DNA of 64,000 bases from Faecalibacter rhinopitheci (GCF_015234135.1 NZ_JADGIK010000007.1:115964-179963), one strand, 5' to 3'. Shown: positions 10,162-19,627, counted from the stretch's first letter. A program made the numbers and translations. Notes: generated by a model not told the origin, from the sequence alone.

Positions 10162-11412
10162 CTAATATTTAAAAGCGCTTGCCATTAGTTCTTGTTCAGC
10201 TCTTGAAATTCCAATTTGTTTAGCGATATCCTTCCACTTATTAACGACAGTAGTTACTTCGTCGATTATTTGATCCATTTGGTTAGTCGTTAATCGAAAA
10301 TATTCACCAACACTTTTTGCTAACTCAAAATCTAAATCATTATTATCCATATCAATATTCAGCGCTAAACCGTCTTTATCAATGGATGGATTCAAATCAT
10401 AAGCAGGTGATAAAACCCAACCTTCTTTCGTTAAAATAAATCCATGATTTCGTAAATGATCATCTGTATTGGATATGGCAATGTTAAAGATTATTCTACG
10501 CCATAATTGGGCTAAATTCTCGTTGATGTTCGCTCCATTCGATTGGATAAATTCCACAATATCTAAATAACTGGCATGCTGATTTTTTATGGTTTCTTCA
10601 TTATTTCCTGTCATGGTCATTGCCGATGCGAAATGAATTCTATTGCTTCCTTCACGATCAAATCGTTTGGTAAAAAAAGTATGATACGGACCATTAATCT
10701 TTTCTATTTTACATTCCGACATATTTATCCCTGCTTTTATCGCTAATTGATACGCTAAATATTCCCAACTAGCTTTATCAATAGTGTCATTCTTAGATGG
10801 AAATTTAGCAATCCATGGATGTTTATGCTCATCTAAAATATTAGCTTTTGGACGTGCACCACCCAAAGAAGAACCAGGAGCTATTAATAGTTGCAACCAT
10901 TTGTTTATCGCTTCATTATCGGTATCATTTTCGTAATAAACGACAGCTTGTTGAAGTTCTCTTACAGTAGACCATGGTGGCGTAGCCTTTTCGGTATCAT
11001 TATCCAAAAAATCACCATTTGAATCTAGTTTAAAACGCAACGCCCCCATACGTGTTTCGTCATAGACACCTAATAAGAAATCAATATCATATAATGTTTT
11101 CGCTTTTTCACCTTTTATTTTAGCGAGCTGAGCTTCACGTCTTTTCATTAAGGTACGTCCCCAAGTATCAGGCATACTGTCCAGAAAGAGTCCAAAGTTT
11201 TCTTTATCATTAGCAAATTGTGGGCCTGCAAATAACTGTAAATTGGGATCTAACTGATGATGATGTCCAGATTTTAACCATAGCTTATCATACGAAAAGC
11301 TGAATGCTTTTCGTCCCTTGGCTTGATGGGCCGATAATACGCCCATTAGTATTGGACTTTCTAAATCTTGCCAATCAGCATAAACATATATATCTGTTTT
11401 CTGTACTGCCAT
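10162..11412 (-). CDS. hipA: HipA-family serine/threonine kinase toxin
   Basis: Toxin kinase of a hipBA-type toxin-antitoxin pair; E. coli HipA phosphorylates glutamyl-tRNA synthetase and stalls translation, but this target is unknown. The 416 residues show the family landmarks: N-terminal subdomain (MGVLSAHQAKGRKAFSFSY), Gly-rich activation/P-loop segment GSSLGGARPKA at 180-190, catalytic loop NTDDHLRNHGF at 315-325 and the metal-binding segment SPAYDLNP at 335-342. All expected catalytic residues are present, so it should be active. Its start lies one base after the hipB stop. It sits between the hsd operon and the Avs-like gene, fitting a defence island. Confidence 0.92.
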   Translation of the reverse strand: MAVQKTDIYVYADWQDLESPILMGVLSAHQAKGRKAFSFSYDKLWLKSGHHHQLDPNLQLFAGPQFANDKENFGLFLDSMPDTWGRTLMKRREAQLAKIKGEKAKTLYDIDFLLGVYDETRMGALRFKLDSNGDFLDNDTEKATPPWSTVRELQQAVVYYENDTDNEAINKWLQLLIAPGSSLGGARPKANILDEHKHPWIAKFPSKNDTIDKASWEYLAYQLAIKAGINMSECKIEKINGPYHTFFTKRFDREGSNRIHFASAMTMTGNNEETIKNQHASYLDIVEFIQSNGANINENLAQLWRRIIFNIAISNTDDHLRNHGFILTKEGWVLSPAYDLNPSIDKDGLALNIDMDNNDLDFELAKSVGEYFRLTTNQMDQIIDEVTTVVNKWKDIAKQIGISRAEQELMASAFKY

Positions 11413-11413
11413 C

Positions 11414-11695
11414 CTATAATATCTCTAAATCTTGTAGTTTACGACCAAGTGTGTCGTCTGCTGCTAACTTTAAAAAATCATCTTGTAAGCCTAATACCCG
11501 AAGCACATTGAAATAAGCCCCCATCGCTACACTTGGCTCTCCTTTTTCGATGAGATTTAAAGTAGATCTGGAAATATCTGCTCTTTCAGCAACTTGTATC
11601 GCTGTTAATTTACGACGTTTACGGGCAAGTTTAATTTGCTCACCCATTTGTGACAAAGCATCTTTATAACGAGGTAAAACAATCTGTTTTTTCAT
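11414..11695 (-). CDS. hipB: HipB-like antitoxin, XRE-family HTH repressor
   Basis: Antitoxin and autorepressor partner of the adjacent HipA kinase. A 93-residue protein with a Cro/CI-type helix-turn-helix (QIKLARKRRKLTAIQVAERA, then DISRSTLNLIEKGE) at about residues 17-52. It is first in the two-gene operon, as is usual for hipBA. The start codon falls inside one arm of a long perfect inverted repeat, the natural operator. The C-terminal tail (TLGRKLQDLEIL) may be the flexible segment that is degraded or contacts HipA. Confidence 0.92.
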   Translation of the reverse strand: MKKQIVLPRYKDALSQMGEQIKLARKRRKLTAIQVAERADISRSTLNLIEKGEPSVAMGAYFNVLRVLGLQDDFLKLAADDTLGRKLQDLEIL

Positions 11696-11752
11696 AAATG
11701 TCCGTTATTTCATACAAATATAATTAAAATGACTGAAATAACGGACATTTAT
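11694..11752. promoter_or_regulatory. hipBA operator: perfect 19-bp inverted repeat
   Basis: Arms ATAAATGTCCGTTATTTCA (11694-11712) and its exact complement (11734-11752) are separated by 21 bases and include the hipB start region. HipB proteins bind such palindromes as dimers, so this is the likely autoregulatory site covering the promoter. Confidence 0.75.
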
Positions 11753-11810
11753 TATAAATATTCATTTATTTTCTCCTATCAAAAGTTAATTGAAAACTTA
11801 TTCTAACTGT

Positions 11811-11876
11811 TTTGCGGAAAATATTTGAATATTCTCCGCAATTTATGCGGTGATTAATTTATTTATCACCGCATAA
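11811..11876. repeat. Two tandem hairpins (GCGG-type)
   Basis: Two adjacent stem-loops: 11811-11842 (imperfect, TTGCGGAAAATAT with near-complement) and 11843-11876 (perfect 12-bp arms TTATGCGGTGAT / ATCACCGCATAA with a 10-base loop). They lie just past the stop of the 77-residue gene and upstream of hipB, and could act as terminator or insulator. T-runs are poor. Confidence 0.5.
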
Positions 11877-11890
11877 TTGGCTCATTGGAT

Positions 11891-12124
11891 TTAGTTTGGA
11901 GATATTTTGTTCATTAAATTGTTCAAATCATCTTTATCTCCTTCATCAAAAGAATATCTATCAAGTAAATCTTTAAGTTCATAAACAAACTCTTCATGAA
12001 GTTCTATTAATTCTTCATCATCAGGATCCATATCAATCCTAATAATAAATTCATTAGATAATTTACCTATCCAATTAGCGAATAATCCTGAAAAAAAATT
12101 TCGTCCAAATGTTTCTCTATCCAT
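11891..12124 (-). CDS. Hypothetical protein, 77 aa
   Basis: Unrecognised acidic protein starting MDRETFGRNFF. The frame extends to a TTG at 12169, but the ATG at 12124 is preferred because the extra residues are reached only through a rare start. The middle (RIDMDPDDEELIELHEEFVY) and the C-terminus are strongly acidic and predicted helical, with no signal peptide or membrane segment. The tandem hairpins at 11811-11876 lie just downstream. It could be a small regulator or antitoxin-like protein, but nothing specific shows this. Confidence 0.55.
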   Translation of the reverse strand: MDRETFGRNFFSGLFANWIGKLSNEFIIRIDMDPDDEELIELHEEFVYELKDLLDRYSFDEGDKDDLNNLMNKISPN

Positions 12125-12284
12125 AAAATTTAGATTTGTTATTCTCAAAATTAGTTTAAATCGCGTCAAAATAAGTCGCTAAAAATCTAATTATGAAATA
12201 ATAACATTATTCAACGTAAACATTAATTGGAAATATTAAACTCAATCTTTAACTTTACACCATTATAAAATAGTAATTACGTAC

Positions 12285-12486
12285 GCGTAAGCTATCGTTA
12301 TGGTTAAACTGAAATTGCGACCTTCATTTGACAACCATCACACGATAGACTTACGCCTGTGCCATATATTGGCGTGGGCGAAGTCTTTCTGGTTGTCAGG
12401 CCGTCGCAAGCCTCAGTTTAGGATAGATGTAGTTTCACGCCAACTTTTTTACTTCAAAATGGCATATTAACCGTAATACATCTATC
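12285..12486. repeat. Palindrome-rich structured non-coding segment of unknown class
   Basis: A GC-richer island in AT-rich surroundings with nested inverted repeats. TAAACTGAAATTGCGAC (12305-12321) pairs imperfectly with GTCGCAAGCCTCAGTTTA (12403-12420). Inside it, TGACAACCA (12329-12337) pairs perfectly with TGGTTGTCA (12390-12398), and GACTT-ACGCC with GGCG-AAGTC caps the hairpin. A competing pair is GCGTAAG-CTATCGT (12285-12298) with ACGATAGACTTACGC (12342-12356). A second stem is GATAGATGTA (12422-12431) with TACATCTATC (12477-12486), ending at the next start codon. It could be an attC-like recombination site, a miniature mobile element or a structured RNA; I cannot tell which. Confidence 0.6.
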
Positions 12487-12487
12487 T

Positions 12488-12751
12488 ATGAAAATTAAAA
12501 CTACATTCGCCTTATTATTTATTGGAATGTTTTGTTTTGGGCAAAACACTCAAGATTCTATTGCTGCTGAAAAGAAAAAACAACGCAATGAACGTATTTT
12601 AGCTGAAATGATTAGACGAAAAGAAGAAGCTGAAATTAAGCTAGGTAAAAGAAAAAATGTAACACCTAACGATACAATAAAAATTAATGATAAAGCTATT
12701 TTTGATCGAATAATAAAGGAAAGTAACGATTCAATGAATAAGCTGTTTTAA
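12488..12751 (+). CDS. Small secreted protein, 87 aa
   Basis: Begins with a clear signal peptide (MKIKTTFALLFIGMFCFGQ; cleavage near residue 19), followed by a charged, helix-forming stretch rich in Lys, Arg and Glu (AEKKKQRNERILAEMIRRKE) and a Ser/Asp-rich tail. No family recognised; the mature part would be about 68 residues, periplasmic. It is a lone + strand gene inside a minus-strand island, placed between a palindrome-rich segment and a strong terminator, an arrangement like a mobile cassette. Function unknown. Confidence 0.65.
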   Translation: MKIKTTFALLFIGMFCFGQNTQDSIAAEKKKQRNERILAEMIRRKEEAEIKLGKRKNVTPNDTIKINDKAIFDRIIKESNDSMNKLF

Positions 12752-12756
12752 AAAAT

Positions 12757-12789
12757 ATTCCCCAACCTATTAGAAAATTGGTTGGGGAT
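12757..12789. terminator. Rho-independent terminator
   Basis: Stem AT(T)CCCCAACC / GGTTGGGGAT with a 12-base loop and T's on the + strand, just after the stop of the 87-residue gene; A-runs on the other side may also let it serve the opposing Avs-like gene. Confidence 0.7.
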
Positions 12790-12846
12790 TTTAAATATAT
12801 TAATTTATAAAATTAATGTTCAATAAATTTCATTACACTTTAATCG

Positions 12847-15800
12847 TTAAATTATTTTTTTAATTTTAAAGATTCTATTTGATTCTAAATTTGAATCTTC
12901 ATGTTTTGTTCTGACTAACTTCTTATGTAAATACAAATTTTCTTCAACTGAATTTATTTCCATAAACGCAGTCTCTGAAACGATAACAAACCAACCTTCT
13001 CCAACTTCTGAATTATTTCTTGAAAACTTATGAATATTTCCATTTGACCAATAAATAGATTCGGCCATCAATTCTCCACTTGAATTTTTCCAAGCAAATA
13101 ATTTTGATGGTTCAGGTTTCCAACCTAAATATCTTGCTAAGTCCGGGTTAATTGCAATCCAATTGGATTTTATATCAAATCTTTCGAATCTATGATTGCT
13201 TATAACTATTATAGAATGTTCACAACTTTTTAAAATATGATAATGACAACTTAATTGGTGGAATACAGAACCAAAAATATAATCATCAGTTTTATTCAAT
13301 TGATCAAATCCCGAAATTTGATACATATATTCTTCAGTAGGTGAACCCCAGTCTAAATTTTTAACTTTTGTATACTCTGCAATAATTTTAAAATTATTAT
13401 GATAAGTTAATAAATCTTGATTTAATCTTTCGGATTCATTAATTCTTTGAATCCAATTAATCCCAATACCTTGAATATTTCTTTCATTTAGAGTTTGAAT
13501 AAAGCTTGGTTTCTCAATCTCTGCAAATAAAGAAACAGAATAATCTTGTGAAATTAAAATATTTTTTATTTTTAAATCATCTATCTTATTTGAATCAATT
13601 AATTCTTTAACAACATACATTATTGCTCTTCTTGCAGCAACTACCCTAGGTCTTATGTAAGGATATTTTAAGTAAATTTCTTCTAAATGATTTCTAAATT
13701 TCTTTTCATAATCAACAGACCATTCCTCGATATTTCCTATCTCTTTCATTATTGAATAAACTCTATAAATAAGATTATATTCATTAATCCCTGATACTTC
13801 TGACAATAAATAAATTAGAAACTCAAAAGGTCGTATCATATCCCATGGGTTAGAAATATGACCATTTGGATAATATGGATCAATTTCCCTTTTAATCTCA
13901 AATCTTTCAGGTTCTTGTAGGTATAACGAATATATACTTGGAAAATTAATGATTTCGAAAACAGGAATATTTTCTCCTAACTCATATAAAATTTGTTTTG
14001 CATATTCTCTTAATAAATAGTCTTTTGATAAAGCTATATTTTGAATAATTGACTTTAGATCTTTAATTTTTGAAGAATTTAACTCTCTTAATGTCATAAT
14101 AACATCCATAGTAGTGTATTCATCCATACTTCCATTGATTAATTGAGCTAAAGCATAATCATTATTTTGATTAATGTATTTTGTTAATAGCAATATAGAT
14201 TCATCACGAATTAATGAAACTGGATACTTAGACAGATACAATAAATAATCCACTAACGTTTCAATAATTGGCTTTTCTATCGATTTAAGCAAAGGTAGAT
14301 TTACGACAGGCTTACTATTTGACATTAATCTTTGTAAATAACCAAATAATTCAGACCATATATCTTCTTCAATATAATTATCCGTTAATAGGGGAGCAAT
14401 ATCATCAAGATGTTCAATATATGAACTAGGATAATCATCACTTAATATATCATGTACAAATACATCAAATGCCTTAGTAGACGCTTGGGTAGAGTTTATT
14501 TTTCGTAAAGCATTAAAAGCTTTTATTCTTGTTCCACCATCATAATACTTGCTCCATCCAGAAGAACTCGACAATTCAAGACTTTTATTGGCTAAATTTT
14601 CGGCTAGTTCATTATCTCCAATTTCAAAAGCAATTTCGCTTAGTTTAGAAAAAAAGTCAGATTCTCTTCTTCTAACTTTAATCAGCTCGGTAATTTCATT
14701 AATCTGTGATGAAGTCAATAAAGTAGCAATTTTATCAAGGACTTTTGACCAATCAAAATATGAATTACCTTGATCTTCAAGTTGAATAATACGTTTTAAA
14801 TCCTCATAACTTTCTACTCGTTTTAATACCTCGCTTTCATCTATTTTTTCATAATTTTCTTTTAGTGTTAATGAATTAGATGATGTTGAATAATTATCTT
14901 TTCTTTTTTGAGAAATAACTTTAAATTGAAAATAATAGTCCTTGATTTCAATTCCTTTTTCTATACAGAAATTATCAATTACAGAGAGTAAATCATTTCT
15001 GTTTTCCTCAAGTGCTTTAATGTTAATTGATGAAATAATTGATGGTAAATAGTTTATTAAAAAACTTTCCCTAATCAATTCAAACCCTTTGTCTAAAATG
15101 TTACGCAACAATTCAATATTTGCCACTTCAGAAATAAGTAAATACAAATTATTGTAAAATTGAATAATACTTTTAAGTTCATCTTCCTTTTCTACACGAT
15201 TAACAAAATGTTTAATGAATAATGTAATTGAATCTCGAAAATCAACCAAATCATTTTCTAATTGCCAAATGATTTGCTCAAGGCCGTTATTAAAATTATG
15301 CTCAAAAGAAACATCTAGCAATTCTTCAGATGCATACCAATAAGCTTTACCTTCTGTTGTTTCCTTTATATGTTGTAAATGCGATAAAAACCATTTAATT
15401 CTTTCTGTAGCATTTGAAGGATTTCTTAGATTAATTTTTCTTAACCATTTAATCCACGAACTAAACTGATAATCCTTTCTATATCCCACTCCAATAGATT
15501 CTTGAATTGCTTCTTTAAGCCATTTTTCTCCAATTTCAAATTCACCTAAATTAAGCCACACCTTTGAATGAGCCACACATTCAGTTACACGACCATCTAT
15601 ATCACGGTCTTCTAACATAAAGGATTCTAAGGTAATCAACTTTTTTTTTGCTTTTTCGGAATTGAAGCCATTTTTAAGTAATAACGCTATGATTTTTCGT
15701 TGTTCGCTAGTACTCCAATATTTGGGGTTTTCATTAAATTCCTTGAATAAAAGATCACCTAAAGTCTCTATGTATTCTATATTATGTAATGATACAGCAG

Positions 15801-18800
15801 AAATAAAAAAATCAAAATATTGACTTTTCGCTTGTGTAAGTATATACCAATAACTATTTCGGAAAGAAAGATCTTTATTGTAAAATTTTATGATAGGATA
15901 AACTCTTATTGTAAAATCTCCATTTATTTGATTTTTCAATATACCATCTGCTAATATTTGGGTTATTAGACACAACATTCTTTGAAATTCTACTAATACT
16001 TCTTCCTCAGAACCTTTAGTCACTGAAGGTATGGCAGAAATAATAGAAACTCCTTTTCCACATAAGTTAAGAAGTTTATTAAATTTAATTAATGGAATAA
16101 AGTGATCCAAAGTTGTATCATATCCAAGCGATTCTTTACCTAAAACTAAAGGTTGCTCAATACCGTCAAGCCAACTAAGTGTTTCATCAACATTTTGTGT
16201 CACTTTAAAAACTAAATCAGCAATATAAATTTTACCAATTGGTTTAGCTTTTTCTTTTGTAAACTTATTTGTCAGTTTTGATAGATATTCATTTGCACGG
16301 ATATTGTCATCTAAATCAATACATTTTTCAATTGCATATTGTAAAAGTTGAAATAATGTACTTTTTCCTTTAGATGTATTTGTGTCTATTTTTTCAAATA
16401 CTATTTTTAGATCATCCCATTTATTACGATCAATTAAGTTATAACCAAGGTTTACAATTAATCTTAAATATAAATCCGCTTCATTTTCATTAAAGCTATT
16501 TGAACGTGCATCATCAGAAAATTCTATATTCACAATTTTAAACAAAAGGTTTTCAATTGTTTCAAAATAAGGTGCAGTATAAATCCACTCTTCTAAGATT
16601 TCTATAATTTCCTCATATCTATATTGATCATCAATGGTAATACCTATGTCTGAGATTAAATCTGGGTAAGCTAAATTATACAACGTTGAACCTTCTGAAT
16701 TATATCCGAATTTATAGAATATAAGTGAAGCCTTAAGCGCATATACATTGTTACAATGAAGAATATTACCTGTTCTTAAATAATTTCGAGCTACATCTAT
16801 TTTTCCTATTAATAAAAATTGTTCTGTAAATGATGCTGGGTCAATATTATATTGTCGCCTTTCTATTTCTGCTAATGAAAATAGATACCTTACAAGTGTA
16901 CTGATATTTTTGGTATATCGGGCAATTTCGATGCCTAACTTAATATCTTGCTTTAGTTCCTCTATAGGTCTATACTCCAATAGTTGAGTAGTAAATTTAT
17001 CTGGCGTGACTTCTGAAACAAATTTATCATATTGTTGTGCTTGAAAAAGATGAAAATTTCGTTTCCAATTTTTTTCAACTTTTGTTTTTTGATAATAATC
17101 TGCAAGTTGTTTGTGATATTTAATATTTTCAGCTTGATCAAATTCATTTGTTAAATAATCTAATGAAGTATGATAATGAAGAAACTGCTTGAATGAATTA
17201 TGAAAAAATGATAAATAATTTTCGGTTTGATTAAACAATAATTTAGCATTTTCACTAAATAATTTTAAAACAGTTTTTTCAATTCCCCATTCTTTAATAA
17301 ATTTTATATTGATTGATCCATTAACTCTTGCAATTAAACCTAAAAATTGTTTTAAAATTTCTTCTTTTTCAATTGGCTTCCATATTTTTTTGTAATATGT
17401 ATCAATGTTCCCTTCAATTTTTTCAAAAGAATTAATTGTTTCATCAATGGAACTAGAATCAATTAATTTTTCAATTAAATAAGATAAATATAACGGATGC
17501 CCTTGTGATTTTTCAAATATTAATAACTTTTGACTATCATTAAGTTGAAATGAAATATTAAGATTACATATGTATTTATAAACTTCTTCTTTTTTAAGAG
17601 GGTCTATTTGAATGGTTCTATCACTTTTTTGGAATTCACTTTTAATTTCTTGCTGTATGTCATCAAGATTATAAGATTGACTTCCTAGAACAATAAAAAC
17701 ACCTTCAGGTAAGGTAGCAGGTAAAGGTAAAGCTCGTAAAAAACTATCTGTTGTTAATTTATATTCTCTCGGTATATGGTCTAAACCATCTATGATTATT
17801 ATTGTTTGCTGACCATTTATCGCAAAATCTTCTCCGATAGATTTTAATTGTTCATTGAATGCATCTTTTAAAAAGATTATATCCTTAAAAGGAAGAATAT
17901 TTTTGTTGTAAATCCCTGCTTCTTTTAATTGAAAAACTAAATCAAAAAAAAGATGAGTTGCATTACCTCTTTCGCTAAAATTTAAATGGGAAGAAGGGTT
18001 TATAAAATCAAAAGCAAAATATCTTATAACTCTAGCTTTTAAACTTTTTGACCATTGGTTCAATAATGTAGATTTCCCAGCACCGGGACCACCTTGTAAA
18101 AATAAATACCCACTTTTGTGTTCAGATAACTTTGAATTTAGTAAATCAATAGTAGATTGAATTGGTTGATATCTTTGTCTATCAACGATTAATTCGTGAT
18201 TGAATACTGTTTTAAATCTGTCTGACCAACCAATTTTTTGTATAATTTTCTCTCTTGAGAATTCAACAACCCTTTTTGCACTTCCTACTTGTTCCCATAA
18301 AAATCTTGAAAGTTCTATTAGATCTTTGTCTTCTCTTGAATAATAAGCATTTTTAACACTAAATCTTTTTCTTACATAGCTCGGTTGAAAATCAAAAACC
18401 CGAACAAACTCATCAAATTCATTATCATCGAGTTTTGTTGCTTTTTTAAGCTCTGTAATAATTGGATCCCATTTTTTGTCAATTGATTGAGTAGATTTAA
18501 TTTTTTTCCAAACATCTGTGATAAAATCTTCAAATGATCCTATTTTAGTATCTCCATCTTTCAAGCTATCGTTTGAGGATACTTTCTTATTCGTGATTAA
18601 ATGTGGTATTACTTTCTTATTCGGATTGTTTGTTTTTAAATTTTTCCAACTTGTTGTAATAAATGGAATTAAATCTTTAAAATTTAAGAATGATATTTTT
18701 GCATCTGAAATCGTCCATTTTACTTGATAAGCATGTAGTTCTGAATATGTAGAATACTGAATATCATCAAGTTTTTCAGCTTTAGGATCCGCAACCCTTA

Positions 18801-18921
18801 TCCACTCTAAATCTTTATTAATTAAATTTACATACACAAACCAAGCAAATTCATCAAATTGCGGTAAGTAACCACCGATAGCTGCTCTTTCTCCACTAGC
18901 TGATATAACATCTTCACTCAT
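12847..18921 (-). CDS. Giant nuclease-STAND NTPase, probable antiviral Avs-like sensor (2024 aa)
   Basis: Probable anti-phage protein that senses a viral product and then activates a DNA-cutting N-terminus. Residues 1-150 look like a Cap4/DUF4297-type nuclease: SGERAAIGGYLPQFDEFAW, acidic D52-D53, then Q66-V-K68 (the QxK form of a PD-(D/E)xK core). A P-loop NTPase follows, with Walker A GGPGAGKS at 277-284 and Walker B IIIIDGLDH at 374-382, as in NACHT/STAND proteins. About residues 520-1750 are helical with TPR- and HEAT-like character, the usual sensor region. The last 190 residues are predicted beta-rich (EYMYQISGFDQL, NHRFERFDI). No stop, frameshift or lost motif was seen in 6 kb. It is a single-gene unit beside other defence genes. 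Nuclease assignment is by motif only. Confidence 0.85.
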   Translation of the reverse strand: MSEDVISASGERAAIGGYLPQFDEFAWFVYVNLINKDLEWIRVADPKAEKLDDIQYSTYSELHAYQVKWTISDAKISFLNFKDLIPFITTSWKNLKTNNPNKKVIPHLITNKKVSSNDSLKDGDTKIGSFEDFITDVWKKIKSTQSIDKKWDPIITELKKATKLDDNEFDEFVRVFDFQPSYVRKRFSVKNAYYSREDKDLIELSRFLWEQVGSAKRVVEFSREKIIQKIGWSDRFKTVFNHELIVDRQRYQPIQSTIDLLNSKLSEHKSGYLFLQGGPGAGKSTLLNQWSKSLKARVIRYFAFDFINPSSHLNFSERGNATHLFFDLVFQLKEAGIYNKNILPFKDIIFLKDAFNEQLKSIGEDFAINGQQTIIIIDGLDHIPREYKLTTDSFLRALPLPATLPEGVFIVLGSQSYNLDDIQQEIKSEFQKSDRTIQIDPLKKEEVYKYICNLNISFQLNDSQKLLIFEKSQGHPLYLSYLIEKLIDSSSIDETINSFEKIEGNIDTYYKKIWKPIEKEEILKQFLGLIARVNGSINIKFIKEWGIEKTVLKLFSENAKLLFNQTENYLSFFHNSFKQFLHYHTSLDYLTNEFDQAENIKYHKQLADYYQKTKVEKNWKRNFHLFQAQQYDKFVSEVTPDKFTTQLLEYRPIEELKQDIKLGIEIARYTKNISTLVRYLFSLAEIERRQYNIDPASFTEQFLLIGKIDVARNYLRTGNILHCNNVYALKASLIFYKFGYNSEGSTLYNLAYPDLISDIGITIDDQYRYEEIIEILEEWIYTAPYFETIENLLFKIVNIEFSDDARSNSFNENEADLYLRLIVNLGYNLIDRNKWDDLKIVFEKIDTNTSKGKSTLFQLLQYAIEKCIDLDDNIRANEYLSKLTNKFTKEKAKPIGKIYIADLVFKVTQNVDETLSWLDGIEQPLVLGKESLGYDTTLDHFIPLIKFNKLLNLCGKGVSIISAIPSVTKGSEEEVLVEFQRMLCLITQILADGILKNQINGDFTIRVYPIIKFYNKDLSFRNSYWYILTQAKSQYFDFFISAVSLHNIEYIETLGDLLFKEFNENPKYWSTSEQRKIIALLLKNGFNSEKAKKKLITLESFMLEDRDIDGRVTECVAHSKVWLNLGEFEIGEKWLKEAIQESIGVGYRKDYQFSSWIKWLRKINLRNPSNATERIKWFLSHLQHIKETTEGKAYWYASEELLDVSFEHNFNNGLEQIIWQLENDLVDFRDSITLFIKHFVNRVEKEDELKSIIQFYNNLYLLISEVANIELLRNILDKGFELIRESFLINYLPSIISSINIKALEENRNDLLSVIDNFCIEKGIEIKDYYFQFKVISQKRKDNYSTSSNSLTLKENYEKIDESEVLKRVESYEDLKRIIQLEDQGNSYFDWSKVLDKIATLLTSSQINEITELIKVRRRESDFFSKLSEIAFEIGDNELAENLANKSLELSSSSGWSKYYDGGTRIKAFNALRKINSTQASTKAFDVFVHDILSDDYPSSYIEHLDDIAPLLTDNYIEEDIWSELFGYLQRLMSNSKPVVNLPLLKSIEKPIIETLVDYLLYLSKYPVSLIRDESILLLTKYINQNNDYALAQLINGSMDEYTTMDVIMTLRELNSSKIKDLKSIIQNIALSKDYLLREYAKQILYELGENIPVFEIINFPSIYSLYLQEPERFEIKREIDPYYPNGHISNPWDMIRPFEFLIYLLSEVSGINEYNLIYRVYSIMKEIGNIEEWSVDYEKKFRNHLEEIYLKYPYIRPRVVAARRAIMYVVKELIDSNKIDDLKIKNILISQDYSVSLFAEIEKPSFIQTLNERNIQGIGINWIQRINESERLNQDLLTYHNNFKIIAEYTKVKNLDWGSPTEEYMYQISGFDQLNKTDDYIFGSVFHQLSCHYHILKSCEHSIIVISNHRFERFDIKSNWIAINPDLARYLGWKPEPSKLFAWKNSSGELMAESIYWSNGNIHKFSRNNSEVGEGWFVIVSETAFMEINSVEENLYLHKKLVRTKHEDSNLESNRIFKIKKII

Positions 18922-19065
18922 TTATTTGTAATTTCAATAAAGTGTAAGATAATAATTCTATAAATAAGTCTAAACTGATACAATAAAAATAAATGATAAT
19001 ACTATTATTGATCGTTTATTGAAGGAAAAAAAGAAATCAATAAATAAACCATTTAAAAACAAAAA

Positions 19066-19093
19066 AAACAGAGAATCCTAAAACTCTCTGTTT
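19066..19093 (-). terminator. Terminator overlapping the HNH gene stop
   Basis: Perfect 9-bp arms AAACAGAGA / TCTCTGTTT span the stop codon of the minus-strand HNH-type gene; a T-run follows on the minus strand. Confidence 0.65.
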
Positions 19094-19455
19094 CTATTTA
19101 AATACTTACTATTATGTAAATACTGATGACATTTATGATGAACCATTACTGTTCTTTTACTGCATCCAATGTGAAAATTTGGACAGATCGATTTACATAA
19201 TTTACAATCTTGTAAACCTTTTAATTTATATAACTGACATCCGTGATCGTAATCGATATGATGTAATGTTGAATGTTGAAATATTTCTTCTTCACAAATT
19301 GGGCAGATATACTTTTGTTCTGCTAATTTTTGATTTCTAAAATCAATATTAAATTGAATTTTAGTCGCAAATAATTGCCATGAAATTTTATTATTATATT
19401 TTAATTTCATTTTCTCTAAGCGATTCTTCGCTGAATATTTAGCTAAATTTTTCAT
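19078..19455 (-). CDS. HNH-type zinc-binding endonuclease-like protein
   Basis: Probable small metal-dependent nuclease of the HNH/beta-beta-alpha-metal type. The 125 residues have a basic N-terminal helix, a CPIC pair (C51, C54), the HNH core start LHHIDYDH (64-71), further cysteine pairs (C73, C84, C87, C91, C98) and the closing HHKCHQYLH (106-114). The extra cysteines suggest two bound zinc ions. It lies between the Avs-like gene (156 bases downstream) and the mobilisation genes. It could belong to the element's DNA processing or be an independent defence or homing nuclease. A terminator at its stop argues against co-transcription with the Avs-like gene. Confidence 0.7.
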   Translation of the reverse strand: MKNLAKYSAKNRLEKMKLKYNNKISWQLFATKIQFNIDFRNQKLAEQKYICPICEEEIFQHSTLHHIDYDHGCQLYKLKGLQDCKLCKSICPNFHIGCSKRTVMVHHKCHQYLHNSKYLNRNREF

Positions 19456-19492
19456 AACATTTTTTGCTAATTGCTCAAATCAAAAAGCAGTA

Positions 19493-19536
19493 AAATTCAA
19501 GAATGAAATACTTTTCATTTACGTGTTCTTGAATTT
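19493..19536. repeat. Inverted repeat upstream of the HNH gene
   Basis: Perfect 11-bp arms AAATTCAAGAA / TTCTTGAATTT, with a shorter TGAAA / TTTCA pair nested inside, 38 bases before the HNH-type start. Could be an operator or part of a transfer or attachment site. Confidence 0.45.
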
Positions 19537-19599
19537 CACGATGTTGATTTAAATTCGCTAAAAAATGGAATGAATAAGCCTCTTCCTTATTGGAAAAAT

Positions 19600-19623
19600 A
19601 AAGGCAAGTTTTACCTTGCCTTT
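19600..19623 (-). terminator. Terminator of the mobilisation operon
   Basis: Arms AAAGGCAAG / CTTGCCTTT lie directly after the stop of the 164-residue gene on the minus strand, followed by a short run of T's. Confidence 0.55.
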
Positions 19624-19627
19624 ACTG

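Noticed and set aside
12285..12486. Integron attC site
   Set aside because: The outer arms do not give a clean RYYYAAC / GTTRRRY pair and no integron integrase is present, so kept as structured DNA of unknown class.
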